Under the pieces are notes generated by a model. The model saw only the letters and a program-made list of their open reading frames with translations. It did no database searches and was not told where the DNA came from. Shown here piece after piece: positions 44,469-56,900 of a stretch of 64,000 nucleotides of DNA (positions are counted from its first letter, which is position 1; every line of letters begins with the position of its first letter). The stretch is from Lumnitzera littorea (lineage: Eukaryota > Streptophyta > Magnoliopsida > Myrtales > Combretaceae), in the NCBI GenBank assembly GCA_024138015.1, contig JAMXBB010000012.1, positions 20,085,105 through 20,149,104 on the forward strand. The letters run 5' to 3'. The translations under genes were made by a program, and so were the position numbers.

Positions 44469-46690
44469 AATTGTCTCTCTACATGTCTTTTTGGAGTCAT
44501 GATGAGTACTCTTGGGCTATTTATATCTTAGGGAACAATATTTTTTTGCATTAGAATTAGGCAAGCATGTAAAGGGCGGCATGCATACTTGCTATCTATT
44601 ACTATACGAGGTTCGTTGTGACACACTATTTTCCCTAATCATTTGAGGCAATAATCTGTTTGTTGATTTTACTAATGACTTAATGAGTTATGGCTCTGAC
44701 GTTGTGTTTTAGAGTGATGAGTGCAATATTTCCTATAACATTTATGTGCTCCTCTACTATTACCACTTGGATTGACATTAAACTTTTCTAGATCATTTGC
44801 TTTACGATACTTTTAGTAGACTCTTGATAATATTAAACTATACTCAGATTATGGACTGTTTTGAACCTCAGTTATTTTAGACCATTGAGCCTCGGATGGT
44901 TTTATGAACTTATTATGGTATGTCGTATGGATATTTTAGGATACGTTTTCCAAATATTTACGAAATTTTGAAAATCATTTTCAAATCAACAAAGTGCAAG
45001 GCAACCATTAATCAAGTGTTTTCCAAAAATTAACAAATGATTTTGAAATATAAAATGGGATTAGAAACCCATTAGCTAGTAGGTTGTACATGCTTGTTTT
45101 GCACTAATAGAACTCATTTTAGTGGGATTATGTCATGCCTAACACTAACAAAGAATGGATAGTATAGCAAGGCCACCAAATGTAGACAATTTCAAACTAA
45201 AAATCGGCCTTGATATCAAATCCCTCGTCCAATAAGACCAATTAAGTAGTGAAATTACCGGACCTAAGTTTTCACCTAACCAATTTCTTGAGCATTTGTG
45301 ATAATAGTAAAATTAATGAAGCTAGTTAAGATTCAATATTGTCATTAATTATTCCATTTTTTACATTGTGAGAAAGCCAAGGCATGGCTTAATTCCTAGT
45401 TGATCAAATACTTTTACCCTAGAGAGAGAAAAGTATTTATACATGACTAACTTAGGAGGGGTTTATTTGCAGTTTCCCTTATTTTTCTCTTGATAAAGAG
45501 TCTATAGACATGGTTAGGCAAAGCCAAACTCTCTAAATGTAGAAAAATTCTCTCTCTTAGAACTAGAGGGAAAAAGGTATAGTTAGGCTCTAATAGAATT
45601 CAAACCTTTATCAAGGGAATTTCACAACAAAATCTAGTTTTCTTATATTTTTAGTCACGATATTTATGGCCTCGAGACTTTGAGAAGTATCTTGAAAAAG
45701 AAAGGGTTCTCATTTCATGTAATTTGAATTCATTGTTTGATGAGATTTCTATTATTGATGGATAATATTGAATTTACCGTTAAAAGTTGATCTATCTCTT
45801 TCTAATCTCAAAGGCCCAAGTTTCTTCCTCCCAATTCTTTGTTAAGCCTCCATTGTCCTCTCAACCCATCACAACTTGACATGAGACATAAAAAAATAAT
45901 AAGAAACAACTAGTGACAGGGTACTCCACTTTTAAGGTACATAACATAGCAGTTTGTTGTATTTATGATGAGATAATTAAAGCACCTCTCTCCACCCATC
46001 AACTCCTCTTCCACCATCACCACCACCCTCCTCCTCCTCCTCCTCTACCTCCATCATCACCCCTTAACTCCCATCACCCTGCAACAAATCATCAACTCAG
46101 AGAATTAACTCAGCCATGTTAAGGGAGAGAGTGGACACTAGGAGAAAATGCAAAATTTTACCTTGTATAAGCAAAATTTTATATTATATTAATAGACGGG
46201 TAATAACATAGGCCTATACGATGTTATGGTGGGGTTTTATATTAAGTAAATCTCAACGTGAACCTCACTTTTAATGTTAAGGTTTGATTCCAAGCAACTA
46301 ATCAACTGACAAAAGAAGTATTGAAATAAAACCCAACGTACCTCGGATTTCTCCGAGCTGATTGATAAAGGAAGAGAAAATTTGCAAAGAAACCCAGAGA
46401 AGAAAGGCTAGCAGTCTTGGTCTTGGGCTGAAAAAACACACATGGACCTCGGAGTTTGTTTTCGTAGGTGTTGCTACTTTAGTCTGAAAAATTATCATGG
46501 TCTTGGGCTTCAACTTCCTCGTCAAATAGAAATGCGTTGATTCCTATTATCTTCTGCTACCGCAACATCAATACAAGAGCGGTTTACAAAGAACGGGGAT
46601 ATGTCATCGTGTAATATCAATTAGCAAACAGCTTATCGTATTCGAAGGACAATAAAGAAACTATAGTTTGCTCAGTTAATACAGAAGGCA
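44469..46690. other. Intergenic DNA between the hAT and the FPP gene
   Basis: No gene is supported. A CACCATCACC/CCTCCTCC tract at about 46,005-46,085 produces a His/Pro-rich frame (45,913-46,122) that is low-complexity, not a protein. The 75-codon minus frame at 46,298-46,525 has no domain. The sequence near 44,880-45,060 may be old LTR material. Confidence 0.5.
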
Positions 46691-46947
46691 AGCTCCAAAA
46701 CAAGGACATACATGGAGCTCATGTACAACCATTACTTACAAAAGATCACCTTCTCGAGAGAAAAATGTCCAGTCAGAATGAGAAAGCCAAGCACATTCAA
46801 CTTGGAAAGTTGGACCCTGAAACAGCTATAGTGATATTAACATTAATAAACGAACCGTGGATTCTTTTTGGTGCATTTTTACTTGCCAGATATTGCGGAT
46901 AGATTATTCTTTTTCGATGGAGTACCAATAGCTTGCAAGCTGCAATC
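46690..46947 (-). other. 3' untranslated region of the FPP gene (approximate)
   Basis: Downstream of the stop codon the minus strand is AT-rich, non-coding and contains TGTAAGTAATGGTTGTACA near 46,725, with TGTA words typical of plant far-upstream polyadenylation elements. No canonical AATAAA is seen on this strand in the first 250 bases, so the cleavage site cannot be fixed. The boundary is an estimate. Confidence 0.4.
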
Positions 46948-49900
46948 CTAATGTCCGATCTTCCCTTTTGCAGAGAAGAATCTGCTAAATCCTCGAGAAT
47001 GCTTTTCGGGTGTTGGATTTGAAGAGGAAGTGGAGGAAGCAGACAAAGTAGGCCGATGCTTTGGACGCTTAGAGTTCATCGGAGATCTCAGAGAGTTTGC
47101 TTCGGTTTCAGATGGGCTAGAAGGAAAATTATAGAGGTCCATTGATTCAGCACCTGGTCTGTGCGGATTAGCTGAAGAAAGGATGTCTGTCTCAGAAGTT
47201 TCAAAGTCTCGTACATTGTTACCACTAGTTGTAGGCTCATAATCCATGAGGCCCTCAATTTTGTCACTTGTTTCGTTGTTTAAGCTGTTTATGAGTTGAG
47301 TATTGGGATTCAATGCATGCAGTTGTTTGCCAAGAAGGAGTATTGTTTCTTGACACTCTGCTAGCTTCTGTGCCGCAGCTGCTAGATCCTTTTCCTGTAG
47401 CAAGAATAGAACCAAATCATATAAGGATGAAAAAAGAATATCGTAGCCCTATCACTTCTGGGAGACTGTACCCTTTTAAAGCAAGGATTCAGATGCCAGA
47501 ACAATTGTACAGATGTTAGTAAAAACCATTGAGTTTATGAAACTAAAAGAAAAGGACAATCAAGACTAATAGTTGACTACAAGGATAAACCATACATTGA
47601 TCATGCCATCAAAAAGCAATTATAAGATGATAGCAACGAGCATAGTATGCAGCTTCACTATAATCACAAGCAATTTTTCAGTTGGCTCCAACACCATGCC
47701 AAAATTGTGAAAGTCAAGAGACCTCCAACAAGTACTCCATCTTGAGGTGGTGGATATTAACTGGGTTGTACAACTAAGTACCTATACAGGACAGACAAAC
47801 AATGACAAGCCAAACCTTCACATTTAAACTTAAATTTTAGGGATCAAGAGGCAGGACTGGAATATAAAATCTGTCAAACAAGCGAGATTAATAGCATGAA
47901 GTTCTTTCTGAAGGTACTTACCCAAAATTAATAAACTGAAAAAAATAAAGGGCTTTTTCACAAGGTTAAACTAAAGGCAAAGATTCATAATCTATACGTA
48001 CCTGTTTGCCCTTGAGATCGCCATCAGTCTCTGATGAAGAAGGCTCGTTTCTAGAAAGGGACAAAGCTCTGGTGTTAGAAATGACAGTCCTAGATATAAG
48101 TACAATTGCGAAAGCAGATAAATGTGATTTTAGCATATGCTCAACTTCAATTAATTTAGGCATCTGAAAATTATATATAAAAACAATCCAGCCACATTCC
48201 CACTATGTGGAATGGCTATATGGACCCTATTCTACCATAGCACTCATTCATCAGCCATATCTTCAGTAATACCTAAATATGTCATATCATGTTTTATTGG
48301 TTCTCTCCATGTCTTTTTAGTCTCCCCACCACCTTTGTATGCAAGTAGCCTCCAAAAATTATATCATAAACAGAAATGATCTGACAAAAGCAGACATAAC
48401 AATAAGTTCAATCCATCAAAATCGAGAGAAAGTTCACAAGAGGTTATATTTTGTGTAGTAAGAATCTCAGATCATTTCCTGGATTTCAATGCAAACTAAG
48501 CTAGCCAGGAGAGAAGCAGTTGACTAGGAATGCATGGATCAGATTGATTCTATGAGTCAGGTACAAGAATTTGAGGATTTGAAGCTCTAACCTCTGCAAT
48601 TGCTCTTCAAGATCCTTGCATTTGGCTAAAGCATCTTGATGACTGCTCTTCTCCTCCTGAAGCTCATTACTCAAGCTTTCTGTTTTTGCTTGCAGAAGGT
48701 TTACCTCTGTTTCTAACTCTCGGGTACGCAGTTCAAGCGACCTATATGACTCTGCCATACATTTCAGCTGAGTTTCAGCCAAGCTGTATGACTTTTGAGA
48801 AGAAGCTAACTGTGACTTAACTTCCGCAAGCGTCTGCTCAGTTTCCAGTAATTGAGACCTCATTGTCTCCAAATTTTCCAAAGATCTAGATAAATCCAAG
48901 GCCACTTCATCCTTCTCCGATTTTATTTTCTCATAATCTTCCCAAGGGACTTTTCTTGGAGTGGTATTTATTTCATATCCTGATAGCATGTTACCATCAT
49001 CTGAAGCTTCAGAATTGGAAGTGAGATCAGATATGTTCGAGGAGTTGTTCTGAAATTTCTCTCCTGAAGAGTCCTGCTGAACCACCTTGTTCTCAGGTAG
49101 AGCAACTTTGTCAATGCAATCAGCACTATTCTCTGAATCGGTTCCTTTATAACCCAGGATATTAAACTTTAGGTCACTGGCTTTGGCTAAAACATGAGAT
49201 AGATCAACCACAAAGTCTAACAAGCATGCGTTATTACTTAACACTTTGTGAAAGGTTGCCAAGAATTCCTCAATTTTCTGCTCCAGTCCATCATATCCAA
49301 TAGATATGTGATGGATTGCCATTGCCTCTTTGCCCAAGAACAATATAAAATCATGGATCTGACCAACTGCCGTGGCCAACTCTTTGTTTATCATCTGATT
49401 ATTCTCTGGAGCAGCACTTACACCTTCCAAGGAAGCTTGCCCATTTGTTTCAGATTCAGCATCTGTGTGGTTCCGATGCAGACCATCACAAGCATCCAGC
49501 ACAATTCTTTTGAGATTTTCCATGATTTTTCCTGGGTCATCTTCCTTGGATAGAGACTTGAATAGCATAGAGATTCTTGATTGCAGCTCTGCAAGTGACA
49601 GCAGCTCTGTAGAAGATTCCTGATTGACTGCTGATATCTCCACCTCAGAAGACACCTCGTTTGCTGGTGAATCATCTTTGACAGCGATCAAAGAGTTAGA
49701 CACCTTAGTATTTGAACCATCTGGATGGGAGATGCCTCCATTAGCTTCACCTGTTGAACAAGCAAACTTCTCCATCTCAAGGAAGTCATCCATGAGTTCC
49801 AAATGGCTTGTGTTGTCTATTGTGCTTGATTTCTCAGCACTCTTTTCCTTCTTGAACTGGGAGAGCTCGGACATTAATGCTGTTGCCCAAGACTCTGCAC

Positions 49901-52050
49901 AACTTCTGGCATCATCATTTCCATCTTCAGACATTGATGCCATACTAGGTGCTTTGCTTGCACTGTGGCTGAAAGAAGCTTCCACGGGAATTTGAGAAAC
50001 AGATTTTGCTGAGCTTCTCTCTTGATTGCTCAACTGCAATTGTGCTTCTAGAGTTTGAAGCTTGCTTGTGGTTTTTGCATACATATTTCTTGAGACGTGC
50101 AGTTCACTATTGCGCCTTGAGAGTGCTTCTTTCAGCATTTTTGTCTCTTCTTCCATTGCAAATAAACGCTCGGCAAGGAACTCATTTTCTTTTTGAAACT
50201 TCTGCAAATTGTCAAGGGCATAGTCTGGCATCGGAGATAAGTGTGGACTAGGAGGCTTACCAGGAGACCTCCTTAGGCGAGATTCTCCATAATCACGGCC
50301 TAAACTCTCAACTTCCATTTTCATTTGGGCAAGTGCAGCAGGACCAGGCAATTTCTTTCGTACAAGACCACGTAGGCGTTGGCACTCAGCCTCCAGCTTG
50401 GCAATTTTTTTTGCCCCTTCCATATGCTGCTTGTTTGCAACCTCTGCAGATTTCACGCTCATGTTCTTCTCTTCATTACGAATTTCAAGCTCTTTTGAAG
50501 CCACATGAAGTTCATATTTGAGTGAATTTATTTCTTTTTCACATGACTCAATGTTGCCCTTTAAATGTTCGATCTCAGCCTCTGCCTGAGATTTTTCTTC
50601 ATTAATTTTGATTAACATGCTCGAGCGCTCCTGAAGAGACCTTGCCAACGCATCATTTTCTGCAGCGGATCTCATGAGTTCTTGGTCAAGGCCAGCTATA
50701 TTAGCTTCGAGTTCAGTCTTTATTTTTTCCCACTGCTTGGTTTTGGTGAGGACAACTTCCTGCAAAGTCTTTTCATGTTCTTCTTTGAGGTTTCGTATCT
50801 GTCTCATGCACTCCTTAAGAGCACCATCCAGATGTGAAGCCCGGTCTTCAGCAGCAAGCTTTGCAAGAGTGACAGTCTCCAGATGAGTTTTCAGTGCCAA
50901 TGCCTCCGCCTCAGCCTTCTCCCACCCTGTGGTAAGAGGAGAGATTGCATTAGGTTAATTAAGAATAACATTTTGTGGCAAAGAATCAAGGGGATGTGTT
51001 TTTCCATTCAAAAGTTTCCGTTAAAAGAATACCTGAGACAGCTTCTTCGGCAACTTTAGCATGCTGTTTCACTAAGGTGTCTTTGTTAGACATCTCTGTA
51101 TTGGCTTCATTCAGCTTTTCATTCAATTCTTTAATCTCATCCCCAAAATTTTGAACTTGTTCCACATAGTTCTTCACTTCATTCTCCAAACCAGTCAAAT
51201 GTGAATATGACTCAACAGAAATCTGAACATAATTTGGCTTTTTGTACTTATCCTGCAGAAGAGAAAAGGAGACTCCTTTGGTCTGTTCCAGGGGAAAAAA
51301 AGCTTGTACAGACAAAGAAAAACACCAAGCCTAATTCAGGTAGGGAGCTACTAGAACAAACACTACTAGACCAATCTCGCTTCCTTTTTTCTTTCCTTTT
51401 CCTAGAGAAGCCTGAGAGGCAAAGTATTGGTTAATGTTTCTAAAAGAATCTTAACTTCTGCCTGAGATTCTTCAAGTTACAACAATCAAGAGAATCCAGT
51501 ATTTACATACAAAAATTGTACGAAACTTCTCCTAGAGGGATGAGCTTAACTAATTATTCATGTTGCGTGGCAACATAAGCACGATGTATATATCTTTGAT
51601 GAAGATTAACTTGAATAAGAAAAGTCTTTCTTAGTAATTGTAAAGACGCAAAGCATGGAAAAACACCATAGAAACTGCTCAGAAGAGATATATTTCTGCA
51701 GCCAGTCAAGCATATTTCCTGATTTGGTGCTAAAACAACTGATGGTTGCTGAGAACATGTCCTTTTCAAGCAATAATTAATGACCGTTCACAAGTTAACC
51801 AATGAATTAGTGATATTTAACGGGTGGAATGTGTGTTTCAAGGACAGAGTGATTAATGCAGTCATCCACAAAGGAAACAACAGATTTGAAGGCATCCATC
51901 AAGGAAAATTTAATTTTCTTTTACTGTAAACAATACCTGATCACCACCTGATGCTAACGTAGCACCAGCAGAATCTAATATAGCTGCTGCCTTTTCAACT
52001 GCAGCTTTGTCTGATGATTTTCTTTTCCAGGGCCAGCTGCGGCGGTCCAT
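46948..52050 (-). CDS. FPP: Filament-like plant protein (FPP, DUF869), long form, five coding exons
   Basis: Coding exons on the minus strand are 52,050-51,937, 51,252-51,033, 50,926-48,592, 48,050-48,002 and 47,394-46,948. All introns are GT..AG and the exons join in frame to 1,054 residues, in the usual range for long FPPs. The N-terminus MDRRSWPWKRKSSDKAA is the family signature. Residues about 50-300 are coiled coil (NYVEQVQNFGDEIKELNEKL; ALKECMRQIRNLKEEHEK). AECQRLRGLVRKKLPGPAAL, DDARSCAESWATALMSELSQ and ELMDDFLEMEKFACST are FPP hallmarks. A second coiled coil (about 760-890) precedes a Ser-rich tail ending GFSRFFSAKGKIGH. No signal peptide or membrane segment is visible. Known FPPs are plant-specific coiled-coil scaffolds: the tomato protein binds the nuclear-envelope-associated MAF1, and Arabidopsis FPP2/FPP3 (VETH) act with the COG complex at cortical microtubules. 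The member number and exact role here are inferred by family only. The large third exon alone, read through its donor, would give a different 29-residue tail. Confidence 0.95.
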
Positions 52051-53671
52051 CTTCACGAGCTTCTAACACTGGAATTGAATTTGATAGCACTCTTAGTACT
52101 TCACGATATGCTCTGCAGCTGCAAGTCCAGGATAGTTTGAACAATTACCACAATGAGATACGGAGATCCTAGTGGATTGAAAATATATCTTCTGTGTTAA
52201 ATTTTTAACAGGTGGGTTCATCTGTTTCCATATGCAGACACAAATCGATGCATGTTCTTTTGAGCCTCAAACATGTATAAGAACACTCAACCGGCCCAGA
52301 TTTTTATTGTTTAACTGAATAAAAGGAAACCAAAGTAGCTCTTGTCGCTGCATTACTCCACATTCAAGCAATGAGACCCAGATTGTAGACCGAACGGCTA
52401 ATTCAAGAAACAAAATAACACGTTGAACCCGCCACGATTATATCTAAAGAAGGTATAAGTTACTAGGATAAACATTGCTAACATGAAAAGAAGACAATTT
52501 TTTTCAGAACGAAGAATTAGAAGACAAGATTGTTTAGAAAGTCAGATTTGTAATGTTTGATTTCCGAAAACCCAAATCGAGATACATGCAGATAACTAAT
52601 CTATTTAATCAAATTCATCCATGAAAACGTAAATTTCCAATACTTCAAGTAGCACATTGACAAAAAAGTTTCCTCCAAAAATCCTAAACCATGATACTAA
52701 AACCCGAAACAAGACAACACCCAACATAATAAAAACAGGATCAAATCTATGACGGCGCACGGAAACTATACAGATACACTTTCAGCATTAAATTGTCAGC
52801 AAAAATACACATTAACTGATACCCACCCGGAGATTAGACAATTTCCTTCAAATGTTATTTTTCTTATTACTATGAAAAAACAAAATATAGTAAGAAACAA
52901 AATTGTTATGTTTCCCAAAAAAGATTAATAAATAAATAAATAAAACAAAGTCCTTCAGAAATATTTCTCGTACTGACTTGCATTATTATGAACAAAGCAT
53001 GTTGAGTCACTATAAATATTTATCTCAACGATAATTATAATCACAAAGCTCTTAATAGGAGTCTGATCTTCTTGTAATTAAGCATAACCACTACCAAAAA
53101 TTTTCTGATTTCTAAAAGCAAACAACTTAGTATTGAACAAAAAAAATTAGTTAAATCTGGAGATAACCTCTGAATGAGATATTTATGTATAGAAAATTAT
53201 GGATTAAATCCATTTTCAAGTTAACATTATCAAAATAATATATAAAAATGTTACCATCTTTCGATGTAGTTCTGCTCTGTACTCTTATATTTTGTAGTAT
53301 ATAAATATAATATGGCATAAAAATCAATCTTTAGTGCTTAAAAATAAAATTGGAATTTATAGAATGCATCCAAATTGAAAACGAGAAATTGCTAGTTAAA
53401 GAGAGAAAAAGGGACTTGCAAAGGAAGATAACTTCCACATAATGCGTCACCGACATAGTAACTGAACTCAACAAACTCGAAAAAGTTTTGTCTGTTGAAA
53501 CGCACTCAAAGCATGTTGTAACAGACTCACAGTTTTGTTCATCAATCAAAAGTGGGAAGAGAGAGAGAGAGAGAGATGGATGAAATGAATACTGATTAGT
53601 GAGTGAGAAATCAACGAGTCAATGGAATGAGTTGATCGGATGGTGAGTCGAGATAGAGAACAGATACTCAC
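52051..53671 (-). other. 5' leader intron and second leader exon of the FPP gene
   Basis: A donor CCG|GTGAGT ends the first leader exon at 53,672. Upstream of the start codon, acceptors TTGCAG and CTGCAG (exon from about 52,118 or 52,112) would leave a leader of about 60 bases before the ATG at 52,050. That short leader has no upstream ATG. The intron of about 1.55 kb is AT-rich; the 72-codon frame at 53,331-53,549 within it is not supported as a gene. Leader introns are common in plant genes and often raise expression. The acceptor choice is uncertain because the polypyrimidine tract is weak. Confidence 0.55.
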
Positions 53672-53870
53672 CGGAGAGATAATGTAGCTACGGCAAAAAG
53701 CAATTTTACGATTACTTGAATTACGAAGCTTTATTTTTGTTATAATTTAATTTGAAGTTTAGAAATAATTGGTTATGGTGGTGGCCGGGAGAGATATAGA
53801 GGGAAAGAGAGAGAGAGAGTTGTGTGAAGAGATATTCGGACTAAACTCAGCTACGAAGACTCAATGAGTC
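53672..53870 (-). other. First, untranslated exon of the FPP gene
   Basis: The minus strand between the TATA boxes and the GTGAGT donor holds a CT-rich patch (CTCTCTCTCTCTCTTTCCC, about 53,800-53,819), typical of plant 5' leaders and core-promoter Y patches, and has no ATG. The start is set about 30 bases downstream of the nearer TATA box and is approximate. Confidence 0.5.
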
Positions 53871-53896
53871 GCTTAAAAGGCAAGACAATGTAAAAG

Positions 53897-53925
53897 TTTT
53901 ATAGGGACATTAGTTTCTATTTATA
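53897..53925 (-). promoter_or_regulatory. Two TATA boxes of the FPP promoter
   Basis: On the minus strand TATAAATA (53,918-53,925) and TATAAAA (53,897-53,903) lie about 20 bases apart, just upstream of the CT-rich leader exon. Either could position transcription about 30 bases downstream, near 53,870-53,890. Two boxes could give two start-site clusters. Confidence 0.55.
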
Positions 53926-53929
53926 GGAT

Positions 53930-56900
53930 ACTATTGCTTTTTTTTTTTTTTTTTTTTATAAAGGAAATAAAGTTATTTTATTTTATTTTATTTTTAATTT
54001 TGCTTCAATACTCGGAAGTAGAGTACAGAATGTCTTGAACTTTTCAATTTAGAATAAAAATCATGTATGTGGGAATATTAGTTGTCAATCTTTAGATTAA
54101 TGGCTCTATCAAAAATGACTTCACAACAACCTAATTGTGATATGTAAAGTTTAGACAAGAATAATTGTGAATTAAAAGAATGTTGTAATAGGATTTTTCT
54201 GAAAAAAGGGATTGTCAACGACTCTTATATATCCTTTTTTTTTTTTTTTTTTTTTACGAATACTTCATAATACAATGTTTAAATTAAAAAAAAAAATCCC
54301 AATATTAAATATATAAATGCGATCACATCATGTATTCAATAGTTCTATCAGTAGAACTGGGCCTAAGGGAAAAATAAAACAACTAAGTCACAAATAAAAT
54401 TAAACAGAATCGAACTATTAAATAGGCTTTTCTTAAGGGGTTTAATTGGTGGTTTGATTTGATTAAGAGTATTTGGTTTGCATAAATTGAATAAGTGGGA
54501 TTGAATCAAACCAGTTGATAATAGAAAAATATTAAAGCATTTAGGTTGTTGCAATTTTATTCAAAACAGTATGAGATTTATATAAACTGAATCAAATCGA
54601 ACAGTATTAACACATTGGATAACCATTGATAGAAGGATAGACGACTAGGTACTTGATGATCGTAACACCACGACGAAGACGACAGTCCAGTTGCCAATGT
54701 CATTTTTGAACTAATGTCGATTGTTTTTTCATATTATGGGATTGTTTTCAATAATGTGGATGTGGAGGATGTGGGAAGGTGATTTGCTGCGGAACAAAAA
54801 GAGCTGAGCTGTATCCGATACTTGGAAAGTAATGTTTTTACGTTAACATTATTGTTAATGTGTTTTTTCTTTTGGTTTTGGACCACCACCATCGTCAGTG
54901 TCACTACTCCTCCCTCCAGCTCAATCCTGCAGTATGTTGTTGCGTGCTCATCGTGTGCTGCCATTCCACCGTGCACCACATGCTCTCCTACATCTCAACC
55001 CTCCATCTTTCCTATGCCTTTTTTTTTTTTCTCCTAGGATTTTACTCAAAAATTTAAACCGTAATCAAGACGACAATAATGGTAAATCCAAACTTGTTTT
55101 TAATTAATATTCAATACGATTGACAGTTGGCAAAAAAACATTTTCTACTCTAGAATCATTAAATATTACAATATTAATCTCAAGTATCTCTAATTGTTAG
55201 TGACTTTTAGCAATAACTAATACTATAGGAGATAAAAATCTCAACAATACTTGATGGTGATAATTAACTATCATTCAAATTGCTAATAAAAAAATTGATT
55301 TTATTTTTAAAGTACAAAATCATTTTCCACTAATACTTTTTATGGTTGCCAATAGTGGTTGATGACTATTTTTATCTTTCACTATCACTTAAAAACTATG
55401 ATTTTTATCAAATAATTTCTACGGTACAAATATACGCTAAAGTTAAAATTTTATCAAGCTTTTATAATTTGAGCTTAATACAATTGCGAGTTTATAAAAT
55501 TGAACATACTAAATTTAACTTGATAAATTAATCGGGTAAGTAGAATAGATGCATTTTATCCCCGTTATATTTCACCTATTACCCTAAGCTTTACCTAAAA
55601 GTAACCAAGATAAGGGGAAAAAAAAAAAAAACAAAAAGGAAACGGAACAATGGTGATAAAAAAATTTGGGCCCACTAGTGAGAATTTTGTGGAGGAATGG
55701 TGTGGAGGTACTTGATGCAAATGCTAACTTGCTCCCCGTTTTTTAAGACATAAAAGCCAGAAAAAATGCCGCGTCCCTAATCCATAGAAGCAAAGAAAAT
55801 ATAAGCCTGATCTTTGACTTGTTCATAATTTAAATAAAATATTAAATTGGACATTGTGAAGGAATAAGGTGGATACCTTAATTTATCTATTTTTCTGTTT
55901 GACAAAACAACAACAATCTTACTATTCATGAATAATAGCTAATCAACCTTCTCTCTGTTATTAATTTTAGTTCTTTCGGCTGTTCTCGTGATTAGTCGAC
56001 AAATTTCATTATCTTTGATAATATGTGTTTAGACATCAACTTGCTTCTAAATTTTATTTTATTATTTTTTCTTAAATTAAATAAATAAAATTACATACTA
56101 AAAAAAATTGAAAATATGTATATCATGGAAGAAGGGGACAAAAAAAAGAAAAAAGAAAAAAACAGAGAGAGAACTCTCACTTTTCTTTCGCTTCGTTTGT
56201 TTTTAATATGTTGTTACACTTAATGTCTTCTTTTATTTATATATTTTTAATTTATTATTTTTTTTAAGAACAAATAGCATGGTAGAGCTTAAAGCACCTC
56301 TTTGAAGATTGGAAATCTAAAAACTCAATTTTAAAGATAAAGAGATTACCTGAACATTAAAAAAAGTGAGGAAATATATTTGTTATTTAGTGTTAATTTA
56401 TAATAAATTATTAATCAAATTAAAAATTTGAGAGACTTTTGAGTTTAAAACCTTATTCGACTTATTTTGGTTGATACAATAAAATAAAATTATTGTGTCA
56501 TAAGTTTGATAAATCGAAAAATATCTTAAACCGAGTTAGTTTTAATAAGCCTAAAGTTTAATTTTCCCTAAATGTAGTACTTTAACACTTTTATCTATAT
56601 ACATATAATGTGATCTATAATTTCTTTTTCCTTCAACTAACTTATAATTTTCTTTTTACAAGCAATATTACCATTATTCATTTCAATTATATAATTATCA
56701 AATGTACTATTAAAATTTCATCTGACATGTTCGTAATTACAAAAGATTGCTCAAATGGTTGCATACACACCAGCTTCTCTCTCCTTTAATTTGGGGGGCT
56801 TCTTCACTTAGGGTTTGGAAATGAAGGAGGAAATTGAAAAAAAAAAATATGATCAGTGATTTCATGAGAATCTATACATAGATTTGAGGTTTGTTTAGAT

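Noticed and set aside
37201..44476. 8-bp target-site duplication of the hAT
   Set aside because: Flanking octamers agree at four of eight positions only; suggestive at ATTG but not sufficient.
45913..46122. His/Pro-rich 69-codon frame
   Set aside because: Low-complexity CACCATCACC/CCTCCTCC tract, not conserved coding sequence.
49248..50886. Several plus-strand frames of 60-123 codons
   Set aside because: Shadows of the large FPP exon on the opposite strand.
54822..55107. Three overlapping plus-strand frames
   Set aside because: All read the same less AT-rich patch in three frames; none shows a domain, and a hydrophobic start alone is not enough.
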